DNA of 32,796 bases. Origin: Rhodospirillales bacterium. GTDB lineage: Bacteria > Pseudomonadota > Alphaproteobacteria > Rhodospirillales > JASLLZ01. Location: the NCBI GenBank assembly GCA_030754885.1, contig JASLZL010000068.1:1-32796 (forward strand). The letters run 5' to 3'. A model generated the notes under the pieces. It saw only the letters and a list, made by a program, of their open reading frames with translations, did not search any database and was not told the DNA's origin. Shown piece by piece: positions 23,101 through 32,796 of the stretch (its first letter is position 1; the number at the start of each line of letters is the position of its first letter). The translations under genes and the position numbers were made by a program.

Positions 23101-25383
23101 TCAGGGCGTGGCGCCGGAGACGGGCAGGATGCATGTGACGGTGGTTCCCTTGCCGGCCCCAGAGGTCATTTCCACCCGCCCGCCGTGGAGCTCGACAAAG
23201 TGCCTGACGAGAGTCAGGCCGAGCCCAGAGCCGGCGCCGTCATCTTCGCGCGCCGGTCCGCGCTCAAAGGGTTGGAAAACCCGTTCATGATCGGCCCGGG
23301 GGATTCCGGCGCCGGAATCGGAAATCCGGATGATGACCTCTTCGTCGCTGCGCTCGGCGGCCAGCGCGACCTTGCCGCGTGGCGGCGTAAAAGCGACGGC
23401 GTTGCCCAAGAGGTTAAACACGACCTGGCGCAGGCGCTTAGTGTCGGCGACGATCCAACCGATATCCGGCGCACAGTCGAATGTGACGGCGAGGGCCTTG
23501 CGCCGGGCGCGTTCGCGGATCAGGCCGAGGACGCCGGTCAGCATGCTGTGCAGGTCGACGGTGTCGATTTCAAGGGCCATGCGTCCGGCGTCGATTGTGG
23601 CCAGGTCCAGGATGTCGCTGACGATCGCCATCAGGGTGCGGGAGGCCTCTAAAATACCTTCGCTGTATTCCTTTTGGCGCCGGTTGAGCTTGCCGAAGTA
23701 CTCCTCGCTCAGGACCTCGGCAAAGCCCATGATGGAAGTTACGGGCGTGCGCACCTCGAACGACACGTTGGCGATGAATTCAGACTTCAGGCGGTCGGCG
23801 TCTTGCAGGGCCTCGGCGCGGTCGCGCAGCGCGCTCTCTACTTTGTAGCCGTCGGTGACGTCCATGTAACTGAGCAGCACGCCGCCGTCGGGGAGAGGCA
23901 CGCTGGCGTGTTGCAGCACCGTATCGTCGTTGCGCATCAGGCGGCCCGAGCCCGCCTCGCGGCTCATCAGGCGGGCGATGAGGCGTTCCTTGTGGACCTC
24001 CCAGTCGGCAATGGAGGCAAGAAAGGGGCGCGTGCATTCGATAAAGTCGGCGATGTGGGTGTCTTCGTCCAGGCTCCCGGGTTCCAGGTTCCACAGGAGG
24101 GCAAAGGCAGGATTATTGAGTCTCAGGCGTCCGTCGCCGCCGAACACCGCGATGCCTTCATAAAGGTTATCCAGGGTCTCGCGCTGCACGGCGGTCAGTG
24201 ACTTGAACGAACGCTCCAGGGTCAGGCGGTCGGTGACGTCCTCGTAAGTCAGCACTAGGCCGCCCAGGGGATGGGGGCTTGCGATGCAGCGCAAGGTGGC
24301 GCCATCGGGAAGATGCATCATGGTTTCGACCGAAGCCCCAAGCGCCGTGAACTGGGTCAGTTGCTCTTCGCGGAAGGCGCGAAAGTCGGCAAATTCCGGC
24401 AAGCGGCGGTGTTCGCGGAGTTGCCCAAGGATCTCGCCAAGCGGGGGTCCGGCGGAAAGCCAGTCTCGATCAAGGCGCCACAATTCGGCATAGGCCCTGT
24501 TGAAAAAGGTCAACCGGGTGTCGGCCGAGAAGATGGCGACCGCCGTGGCCAAATTCTCAAGCACCAGATTGTGGGCCGCCAAATTGTTCGTTGTCGTCCG
24601 GGCGTCGTCATCGGGCGAGCGGTCGATGGCGAAACCGAGCGTCTGGGAGCCGCCGGGCAACGGAGTCTCGGTGATGTCGAACACGCGCTCGTCATCGCCC
24701 TGGGTCACGATATGCCGTTCGCTAACGCCGCGTTCTTCCGATTGTGCCCGCGCCGCCAGGGCCTTGGCCGGTGCGGCCCGGGCAATACCGTTGCCGGCTT
24801 GGTTGACGAAGGCGGGTTCCAGCTCGGCGTCGCGCAGCCAGACGGGAAAGGGCAGGGTGTCGAGGAGGACGCGCAGCGCATCGTCTTCGCCGCCGGGTGC
24901 CGTCGCCTCGATCAGGTGGGTTGCGTCGCGCATCCAAACGACATCGGCCAAGGGCTGTCCATGGACGTCGGCGGCGCGCCCCCCGACGGCATGGACGGAG
25001 CGCCTGGCGCCATCCAGCGGCAGGACCAGCTCGAAGGCCAGGCCCTCGCCACGCAGGCGGTCCACCGCGTCCGAAAGGGCCGATTGGGCGTCACCTTCGA
25101 AGCGCTCGAGCACGTCGGCGAATGCGGCCCCGGTGCCGGCGCCAAGGTCGAGAAGTACGGCAAGGCGGCGCGAACAGCTTTCCTGGCCATTGGCGTGGTC
25201 CCAGGAATAACGGCCGTCCGGGGCCGCCGCCAGCATCTGGCGTCCGGCCTCGGCCTCCTCGGCGGCGCGCCGGTGCGCCCGTTCCGCCACCGCCCGCCGG
25301 CGGCCCTGCCACCAGGCAAGCGCCAGGGCGGGCACAGCCAACCCGAGAGCACCGAGCGCCGCGGCGGTAAGCGGCTCCATCAC
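23101..25383 (-). CDS. divL: DivL-like PAS-containing histidine kinase homologue with Phe at the H-box position
   Basis: 760 residues: one N-terminal membrane segment (about 6-25), a basic coiled stretch, degenerate PAS-like sections to about 270, clearer PAS domains at about 273-390 and 401-506, a HisKA dimerisation domain and a HATPase_c domain. The H-box reads ANVSFEVRTPVTS: residue 542 is Phe (codon TTC, bases 23760-23758), where kinases have His and Caulobacter DivL has Tyr550. ATP-binding boxes look intact: FNLLGNAV (656-663), DSGAG (689-693), FQPFERG (703-709), GSGLGL (718-723). Position next to tsaE and near ahcY, length and layout fit DivL, which in Caulobacter interacts with DivK and CckA. 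Orthology is inferred; ATG at 25383 or 25380. Confidence 0.8.
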   Translation of the reverse strand: MMEPLTAAALGALGLAVPALALAWWQGRRRAVAERAHRRAAEEAEAGRQMLAAAPDGRYSWDHANGQESCSRRLAVLLDLGAGTGAAFADVLERFEGDAQSALSDAVDRLRGEGLAFELVLPLDGARRSVHAVGGRAADVHGQPLADVVWMRDATHLIEATAPGGEDDALRVLLDTLPFPVWLRDAELEPAFVNQAGNGIARAAPAKALAARAQSEERGVSERHIVTQGDDERVFDITETPLPGGSQTLGFAIDRSPDDDARTTTNNLAAHNLVLENLATAVAIFSADTRLTFFNRAYAELWRLDRDWLSAGPPLGEILGQLREHRRLPEFADFRAFREEQLTQFTALGASVETMMHLPDGATLRCIASPHPLGGLVLTYEDVTDRLTLERSFKSLTAVQRETLDNLYEGIAVFGGDGRLRLNNPAFALLWNLEPGSLDEDTHIADFIECTRPFLASIADWEVHKERLIARLMSREAGSGRLMRNDDTVLQHASVPLPDGGVLLSYMDVTDGYKVESALRDRAEALQDADRLKSEFIANVSFEVRTPVTSIMGFAEVLSEEYFGKLNRRQKEYSEGILEASRTLMAIVSDILDLATIDAGRMALEIDTVDLHSMLTGVLGLIRERARRKALAVTFDCAPDIGWIVADTKRLRQVVFNLLGNAVAFTPPRGKVALAAERSDEEVIIRISDSGAGIPRADHERVFQPFERGPAREDDGAGSGLGLTLVRHFVELHGGRVEMTSGAGKGTTVTCILPVSGATP

Positions 25384-25639
25384 CGAACCAACACCGCCGC
25401 CGCCCCGAAGGAATTGAAGACGTCCAAGGCCACGGCGGAATGTTATGCTTTTCGCGGGGGTTTGAGAAGCACTGGCGCTGCAGATTTCCCATATCTTCGG
25501 TAGCGGTAGAGAAACCGTGCACTAGATGATGAAAGGGCTATCGCGGACACATTGGATTATCTAGGATGGCGCCCGCCCGCATCACCACGCGGCGGCGGCC
25601 TTTAAATCCTTATCAACCGTGACCGGCTTTGCGAAACCC
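25384..25639. other. Divergent intergenic region between divL and prfC
   Basis: 256 bases between divergently transcribed genes, so it should carry both promoters. I see no convincing -35/-10 pair, no hairpin with a T-run and no extra ORF. An in-frame GTG at 25619 is an alternative start of prfC. Confidence 0.5.
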
Positions 25640-27244
<1,605 letters not shown>

Positions 27245-27249
27245 GGGGT

Positions 27250-27410
27250 GTGAAGAAAAGTCCTTCGCTGGCGCTTAAGTCGTACTTTTCTTCAAAGTTG
27301 ACAATGGGAATGGCGTGCTTGAGGCGACCCGCCGAGCCGCCTCAAGGGCCGATTTGGCCGTTTTGATACCGGGAAAAGTACACCGAGCCGAAGGCGAGGG
27401 ACTTTTTCAC
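27250..27410. repeat. Nested inverted-repeat element between prfC and ahcY
   Basis: Three palindromes lie in line. TGAAGAAAAGT (27251-27261) pairs with ACTTTTCTTCA (27284-27294). CTTGAGGCG (27318-27326) pairs with CGCCTCAAG (27338-27346). AAAAGT (27374-27379) pairs with ACTTTT (27401-27406). In addition the outer two units are imperfect inverted copies of each other: the minus strand from 27410 reads GTGAAAAAGTCCCTCGCC, close to GTGAAGAAAAGTCCTTCGCT from 27250 on the plus strand, and both then run to GTACTTTTC. The block fills nearly the whole 180-base gap between the convergent genes. It could be a bidirectional terminator, a REP-pair or a small mobile element remnant. Confidence 0.8.
27318..27364 (+). 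terminator. Candidate terminator of prfC
   Basis: A perfect 9-bp stem (27318-27326 with 27338-27346) is followed at once by a second small hairpin GGCC-GATTT-GGCC (27347-27359) and then GTTTTG. The tandem hairpins with a short T-run after prfC fit intrinsic termination on the plus strand; ahcY comes from the other side, so the block may serve both. Confidence 0.5.
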
Positions 27411-27424
27411 GACCGACCCGCCCC

Positions 27425-28726
<1,302 letters not shown>

Positions 28727-28799
28727 CTATCTCCTGGCAACGAATTTGGGGGAGCGGCGGCGGGTGTTAGCCATCATATAGTGCACCGGCGGGCAACCC

Positions 28800-29099
28800 T
28801 CAACACTCTTCGAAGTTGTCCGTGATCAGATCGCATAGGGCCTCAACGGCGGCCGCGGCCTGATCGCCCTCGGCGTTGATCTCAATCTCGGTTCCCGGCC
28901 CTGCGGCCAGCATCATCAAACCCAGGATGGAGCCCCCCGAAACGGCCTGTGCGCCCTTGCTGACGGTGACGCGGGCATCGAAGAGGGCCGCGGTTTTGAC
29001 GAAGCGCGCTGCGGCGCGGGCGTGTAGTCCGCGCTGGTTGTTGATGACGATGGTTCGTCCGATCACCTGGGGTGGCGCCGCCCCATCGTTCTGGCTCAC
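28800..29099 (-). CDS. ptsH: Phosphocarrier protein HPr
   Basis: 99-residue phosphocarrier. NQRGLHARAAARFVKTAA holds the phosphorylated His26, and VSGGSILGLMMLAAGPGTEIEI holds Ser57, equal to the Ser46 that HprK phosphorylates. A 12-residue N-terminal extension before the normal fold is present. The GTG start at 29099 shares GTGA with the EIIA stop. Together with EIIA and HprK it forms a regulatory relay; EI (ptsP) is not in this window, and no sugar permease is nearby, so a role in signalling rather than uptake is inferred. Confidence 0.93.
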   Translation of the reverse strand: MSQNDGAAPPQVIGRTIVINNQRGLHARAAARFVKTAALFDARVTVSKGAQAVSGGSILGLMMLAAGPGTEIEINAEGDQAAAAVEALCDLITDNFEEC

Positions 29100-29503
29100 T
29101 TCTTCTCCTGAGCCAGCAATTGCGAGGCGACGTTGATGTACTTGCGTCCGGCTTCCTGGGCGCTGGCCACGGCATCGGCCAGGGATTCGGTCTCGCGTAC
29201 GCTGGCCAGTTTGATCAGCATGGGAAGATTGACGCCGGCGATCACCTCGACATTGGCCTTATCCATGATCGAGATGGCCAGGTTCGACGGCGTGCCACCG
29301 AACATGTCGGTCAACAGCACGACGCCCTCGCCCTGGTCGGCCTCGGCGACTTGCTCCAGGATTTGAACGCGCCGCTGTTCGATGTCGTCGTCGGGGCCGA
29401 TGCAGACAGTGCCGATGTGGGCTTGCTGGCCGACTACGTGTTCAAGGGCGGCAATGAATTCTTCGGCTAGACGGCCGTGAGTGACCAATACCATTCCGAT
29501 CAT
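29096..29503 (-). CDS. PTS EIIA component, mannose/fructose type (ManX-like)
   Basis: 135 residues. MIGMVLVTHGRLAEEFIAALEHVVG carries the phosphorylatable His9, CIGPDDDIEQRR follows, and LLTDMFGGTPSNLAISIM is the EIIA-Man signature. There is no EIIB or EIIC attached or nearby, so it is a soluble regulatory EIIA. The ATG at 29503 overlaps the rapZ stop as ATGA, which decides the start. In alphaproteobacteria such a protein sits beside HPr, HprK and ChvGI and is thought to be part of a nitrogen- or carbon-linked control relay. Confidence 0.92.
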   Translation of the reverse strand: MIGMVLVTHGRLAEEFIAALEHVVGQQAHIGTVCIGPDDDIEQRRVQILEQVAEADQGEGVVLLTDMFGGTPSNLAISIMDKANVEVIAGVNLPMLIKLASVRETESLADAVASAQEAGRKYINVASQLLAQEKK

Positions 29504-30453
29504 GGGGCGGTAACTCCTTGCTCCCTGTCCACGTCGCGGTGGTGCAGTTGCACCCGTTGATCCAGGCTTGCCAGCCAGGCGCCAAGCCGCTCGGCGACGA
29601 AGACCGAGCGGTGGCGGCCGCCGGTGCAACCGACGGCGATGGTCAAATAGCTCTTGCCCTCGGCAATGTAGCGCGGCAGCAGAGGTCCCAAAAGACCGGT
29701 CAGACCGTCGAAGAACTGCTGATATCCGGCGGTGTCGGCGATGAAGTCCGCCACTGCCTCGTCGCGCCCCGTCAACGGCTTGAGACCGGGGTCGTAGTGC
29801 GGGTTGGTAAGGAAGCGCACGTCGAATACCAAGTCGGCGCCGCGCGGCAGGCCCAGGCGATATGAAAACGAGGTGACGAAAACGTTCAAGCCCGGTTCCG
29901 AATCGGGGTCGTAGGTGCCGCGCAATATGCGCTTGAGGTCCCCCGGACTTAGGCCTGTGGTATCCAAGACCACTTCGGCGCGGTCGCGCAAGTTCTCCAT
30001 CAACGCGCGCTCGCGGGCGATGCCGTCGGCCACCGGCCGGTCAGCGGCGAGCGGGTGGCGGTGGCGGGTCTCGGCATAGCGCCGGCGCAGCTCGTCGTCG
30101 TCGCAGTCGAGGAACAAGACTTGGACCTCGACCTCGCTTTCATCGCGCAGGCGGTCGATCTCTTGACGAAACGGCTCAACCCCAAAGTCACGGGTGCGGA
30201 TGTCGATGCCGATGGCCAGCGGACGCCGGAATCCGCGCGCCTGAAAGTCGCGCTGGCCGGGCAGCACCAGACTGCTCAACAAGACCAGGGGAACGTTGTC
30301 CACCGCTTCGTAGTCCATGTCCTCAAGCGCTTTCAGCGCCGATGTTTTGCCGGCTCCCGACATGCCGGTGACCAGAAGTACGCGCACCTTGTCGTCGCCC
30401 GCCAGCGTCGAGTTCGGCGAGGTGGCGGGGATGTTTGGCGCGGGCTCACTCAT
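29500..30453 (-). CDS. rapZ: RNase adapter / nucleotide-binding protein RapZ
   Basis: 317 residues (the family is about 285, the extra length lying in the N-terminus). Walker A VTGMSGAGKTSALKALED (30-38 for the loop), FLDCDDDELRRRYAETRHRHPL, LVFDVRFLTNPHYDPGLKPLTG and the C-terminal GCTGGRHRSVFVAERL are all conserved. In E. coli RapZ guides RNase E to the small RNA GlmZ and senses glucosamine-6-phosphate; GlmZ is not expected in alphaproteobacteria, so its target here is unknown. The ATG at 30453 overlaps the hprK stop by 8 bases (ATGAGTGA). Confidence 0.95.
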   Translation of the reverse strand: MSEPAPNIPATSPNSTLAGDDKVRVLLVTGMSGAGKTSALKALEDMDYEAVDNVPLVLLSSLVLPGQRDFQARGFRRPLAIGIDIRTRDFGVEPFRQEIDRLRDESEVEVQVLFLDCDDDELRRRYAETRHRHPLAADRPVADGIARERALMENLRDRAEVVLDTTGLSPGDLKRILRGTYDPDSEPGLNVFVTSFSYRLGLPRGADLVFDVRFLTNPHYDPGLKPLTGRDEAVADFIADTAGYQQFFDGLTGLLGPLLPRYIAEGKSYLTIAVGCTGGRHRSVFVAERLGAWLASLDQRVQLHHRDVDREQGVTAP

Positions 30454-30883
30454 GGGGCGGCATTATATCGCCTTTGGCGATGCGAACCGCAAGCCGAACC
30501 TTGGCCGCGGCCGAGGCCTCGAAGGGCGCCAACCGCCACAATGGAAAGGCGAGTCCCAGAAATTCACAGGTCCCAGCCTCGGCCATGCGCTCGACGGAAG
30601 CGGCGGGGACGAGGTCCAAAACCAGGCCGAGCGGTACAGTCTCGCGGTGCTCTAAGCGCAGCACGCCAAGTCCGCGCACCTCGATCAGGCCGGCGATTTC
30701 AGATGGCGGCGAGACGGTGAGCTGGCCGCTGTCAAGGGTCAGTTCGGCGCGGTCGTCGGCGACCAGACGGGCGCCATCTGAAATCAGGCGCAGCGCCAGG
30801 TCCGACTTGCCGCTTCCTGGAGGGCCGCGCAAAAGCACACCCACTCCGTCCACGTCGATGCAGGTGGCATGGACTTGAACCAT
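30446..30883 (-). CDS. hprK: HPr kinase/phosphorylase, short alphaproteobacterial form
   Basis: 145 residues, less than half of the Bacillus enzyme because the N-terminal domain is missing, as usual in alphaproteobacteria. ATP loop RGPPGSGKSDLALRLI (20-27), LVADDRAEL and the signature LIEVRGLGVLRLEH are present. It should phosphorylate HPr at Ser57 and so gate the relay. ATG at 30883 is preferred; a GTG one codon before is possible. The gap of 35 bases to chvG and the rapZ overlap suggest one transcript. Confidence 0.92.
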   Translation of the reverse strand: MVQVHATCIDVDGVGVLLRGPPGSGKSDLALRLISDGARLVADDRAELTLDSGQLTVSPPSEIAGLIEVRGLGVLRLEHRETVPLGLVLDLVPAASVERMAEAGTCEFLGLAFPLWRLAPFEASAAAKVRLAVRIAKGDIMPPHE

Positions 30884-30918
30884 CACGGGAGTGAGCCTGG
30901 AACCCCCGTCGACGGCTG

Positions 30919-32553
30919 TCAACCGCGATTGCCGCGGAACCCGAGCGCCGGCAGGCGCGCAGTGAAACGGGCACCCGCCACGTCGCCCCCAGCGCGGCGG
31001 CGGTTGGCGGCGTCGAGGGTGCCGCCGTGGGCCTCGACGATCTGCTTGGAGATGCTGAGGCCCAACCCTGAATGGCGGCCGAATTTTTCGCTTTCCGGGC
31101 GATCGGAATAGAAACGCTCGAAGATCGCTTCTTCCTTGCCGTCGGGCAGCCCCGGCCCGTCGTCGTCGATCTGGATCTCGATCCATCCGTTGTACAGCGC
31201 CGCGCGCAGGGTCACGATGCCGTCCCTAGAACTAAACGAGAAGGCGTTGGCAAGGAGATTGCGGAACACCTGTACCAGGCGATCCTCGACGCCGTTGACG
31301 AGCAACGCCGTCCCTTCGGGAATCTCGAGACGAAACTCCGGCCCCGGCCCTTTCCGGGTTGCCCGGTGGACCTCGGCCATGGCGGTCAACATGGGGGCGA
31401 GGTCCACGGTTTCGGCTTCGTCATGGGACAGCTCGGTATCGAGACGCGAAGCGTCCGCGATGTCGCTGATCAGGCGGTCGAGACGCTGAACGTCTTCTTG
31501 GATGATGGTCATAAGACGCCGCTGTTGCTCGGGGTTGTCGATGCGCGTCGCAGTCTGGACGGCGCTGCTGAGAGAGGTCAGCGGATTTTTAATCTCATGG
31601 GCAACGTCGGCGGCGAAGCGCTCTATGGCGTCCATGCGCTGCCACAAGGCGTCGGTCATGTCGCTGAGTGCGGCGGCCAGCTCGCCCACTTCGTCGCGGC
31701 GCTTCGCGAGATCGGGGATTTCGGTCTGGCGGCCACGGCCGCTTCGCACGCGCTCGGCGGCAAGGACCAGATGGTGGATGGGATTGGCGATGGTGCTGGC
31801 CAGATAAATCGACAGTAGTACCGTCACGCCGAGCGCCACCCCGAAAGCCTTGAGGATGCCGAGCCTGACGTCGGCCAGGGCGGCGTTAATGTCGCGCCCG
31901 TCCTTGGAAAGCATTAAAGCGCCCAGTACCTGTTTATAGCGCTGCACGGGAACCGCGACGATGAGGATGATGCCGGTATGTCCGCCGGCGCGCACCGACC
32001 GTGCATCCTCGCCCGCCAACGACCGCGCCGCCTCTGCATAATCGCCGGCTCGCTGTACCGCCTTTTCCCGATAGGGCTCTAACGTTTCGTTGCCGAGCCA
32101 TCCATTGACCAGCCGGTCGTACAGTTTCAGCACCGTGCTCATCGGCCCTTTTTTGTCGTCGGGGGGAGGAAGTTCCTCAATCTGTACGGCACCGCCGGGA
32201 CCGGTCAGCCGACGGCTGTCCGCCAGCAAAGTGCCGCCGTCGTCGAACAACCGCGCCCGGGTGCCGGTGGCAAGGGCCAGGCGGCGCACCATCTGACGCG
32301 AGATGCCGGTATCGAGGCGCTGTCGGGGCGCGGTGGCCAAACCGACGGCGCCCTCGCCAAGGGCGCCGGCGAACATCTCGGCCTGGATATCGAGGGCGGT
32401 AAGCTCGGCGTCGATCAAGTTGCGCCGGTAGGTGCCCAGATAGAGCAGCCCGGCGACCAGAATGGCAAGCGCCAACACGTTCACCGCCAGAATGCGCCTC
32501 GTGATCGGCGACAGGGCGCGCCGTTTGCGCCGAATGGTGACCCCCCTGGTCAT
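30919..32553 (-). CDS. chvG: ChvG-type sensor histidine kinase
   Basis: 544 residues. A basic N-terminus, TM1 (about 20-42), a periplasmic domain of about 190 residues, TM2 (about 236-258), a HAMP linker, HisKA with FAADVAHEIKNPLTS where His319 is the phospho-acceptor, and HATPase_c (FRNLLANAFSFS, IDDDGPGLP, GRHSGLGLSISKQIVEAHGG). Unlike the DivL-like protein it has the standard His. ChvG/ExoS with ChvI controls envelope and acid/host-association genes in rhizobia and Agrobacterium; the target set here is unknown. ATG at 32553 starts 36 bases after the chvI stop. Confidence 0.92.
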   Translation of the reverse strand: MTRGVTIRRKRRALSPITRRILAVNVLALAILVAGLLYLGTYRRNLIDAELTALDIQAEMFAGALGEGAVGLATAPRQRLDTGISRQMVRRLALATGTRARLFDDGGTLLADSRRLTGPGGAVQIEELPPPDDKKGPMSTVLKLYDRLVNGWLGNETLEPYREKAVQRAGDYAEAARSLAGEDARSVRAGGHTGIILIVAVPVQRYKQVLGALMLSKDGRDINAALADVRLGILKAFGVALGVTVLLSIYLASTIANPIHHLVLAAERVRSGRGRQTEIPDLAKRRDEVGELAAALSDMTDALWQRMDAIERFAADVAHEIKNPLTSLSSAVQTATRIDNPEQQRRLMTIIQEDVQRLDRLISDIADASRLDTELSHDEAETVDLAPMLTAMAEVHRATRKGPGPEFRLEIPEGTALLVNGVEDRLVQVFRNLLANAFSFSSRDGIVTLRAALYNGWIEIQIDDDGPGLPDGKEEAIFERFYSDRPESEKFGRHSGLGLSISKQIVEAHGGTLDAANRRRAGGDVAGARFTARLPALGFRGNRG

Positions 32554-32589
32554 GCTTCTTTTCTTGGCCTCCCCTCTTGGGCCCCCCCT

Positions 32590-32796
32590 TTAATCTTCGC
32601 GGAAGCGGTATCCTATTCCGTAAAGGGTTTCGATCTGGGCAAAGTCGGGATCGATATCCTTGAACTTCCTGCGTAACCGCTTGACGTGGCTGTCGATGGT
32701 ACGGTCCTCCACGTAGATGTTCTCCCCGTATGCGGCGTCGATCAACTGGTCGCGGTTCTTAACGTGACCTGGGCGAGCGGCCAATGCCTTGACGAG
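32590..32796 (-). CDS. chvI: ChvI-type response regulator, N-terminus cut off by window edge
   Basis: Only the C-terminal 68 residues are in the window. They form the OmpR/PhoB winged helix: [20 protein letters not shown], then [20 protein letters not shown] (recognition helix) and [14 protein letters not shown]. The receiver domain lies outside. Its stop is 36 bases ahead of chvG, and a cognate pair is expected. Confidence 0.93.
   Translation of the reverse strand, partial: LVKALAARPGHVKNRDQLIDAAYGENIYVEDRTIDSHVKRLRRKFKDIDPDFAQIETLYGIGYRFRED

Noticed and set aside
24271-25503. 410-codon plus-strand frame opposite divL
   Set aside because: The PAS and membrane segments of the minus-strand protein are clear, and the plus-strand product is low-information and lacks a known fold.

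Overview
This window looks like a chromosomal core region of an alphaproteobacterium, most likely a member or relative of the Rhodospirillales. Evidence for this is high GC with GTG starts and 4-8 nt gene overlaps, the order tRNA-Ala / TIGR02300 / aroA-cmk-rpsA-sppA-ihfB-lapA, the trpF-trpB-trpA-accD-folC block, the trxA-addA-addB-murU-amgK-tsaE-divL block on the opposite strand, and the chvI-chvG-hprK-rapZ-EIIA-HPr-ahcY block. The gene order is judged from memory of alphaproteobacterial genomes, not from a search.

Layout: 1-1116 is minus strand (a cut-off small ORF, a GIY-YIG protein, tRNA-Ala with a terminator-like hairpin, and an acidic-tailed Zn-ribbon protein). 1310-13301 is plus strand: aromatic and tryptophan biosynthesis (aroA, trpF, trpB, trpA), CMP kinase, ribosomal protein S1, signal peptide peptidase SppA, IHF beta, a LapA-like membrane protein, an ornithine-cyclodeaminase-family enzyme, acetyl-CoA carboxylase beta and folylpolyglutamate synthase. 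13324-25383 is minus strand, in transcription order divL-like kinase, tsaE, amgK, murU, addB, addA, trxA (ending in a hairpin terminator), then a lower-GC membrane-anchored orphan. prfC (25640-27244) is a lone plus-strand gene. 27425-32796 is minus strand: chvI (partial), chvG, hprK, rapZ, mannose-type EIIA, HPr and ahcY.

Functionally the window combines housekeeping with regulation. AddAB repairs double-strand breaks; AmgK and MurU recycle cell-wall MurNAc to UDP-MurNAc; TsaE acts in tRNA t6A synthesis. HPr, EIIA and HprK form a phosphorylation relay with no sugar permease nearby, next to the ChvG/ChvI envelope two-component system and RapZ. The divL-like gene encodes a PAS-rich cell-cycle-type kinase homologue.

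No phage, CRISPR, transposase or biosynthetic cluster was seen. The strongest unusual signals are: (1) the DivL-like protein has phenylalanine where a sensor kinase has its phospho-accepting histidine (tyrosine in Caulobacter DivL) while its ATP-binding motifs look intact; (2) a nested inverted-repeat element lies between the convergent prfC and ahcY; (3) ribosomal protein S1 carries a Lys/Ala-rich tail of about 105 residues; (4) folC appears to start at CTG; and (5) a 30-codon ORF overlaps the trpF start.
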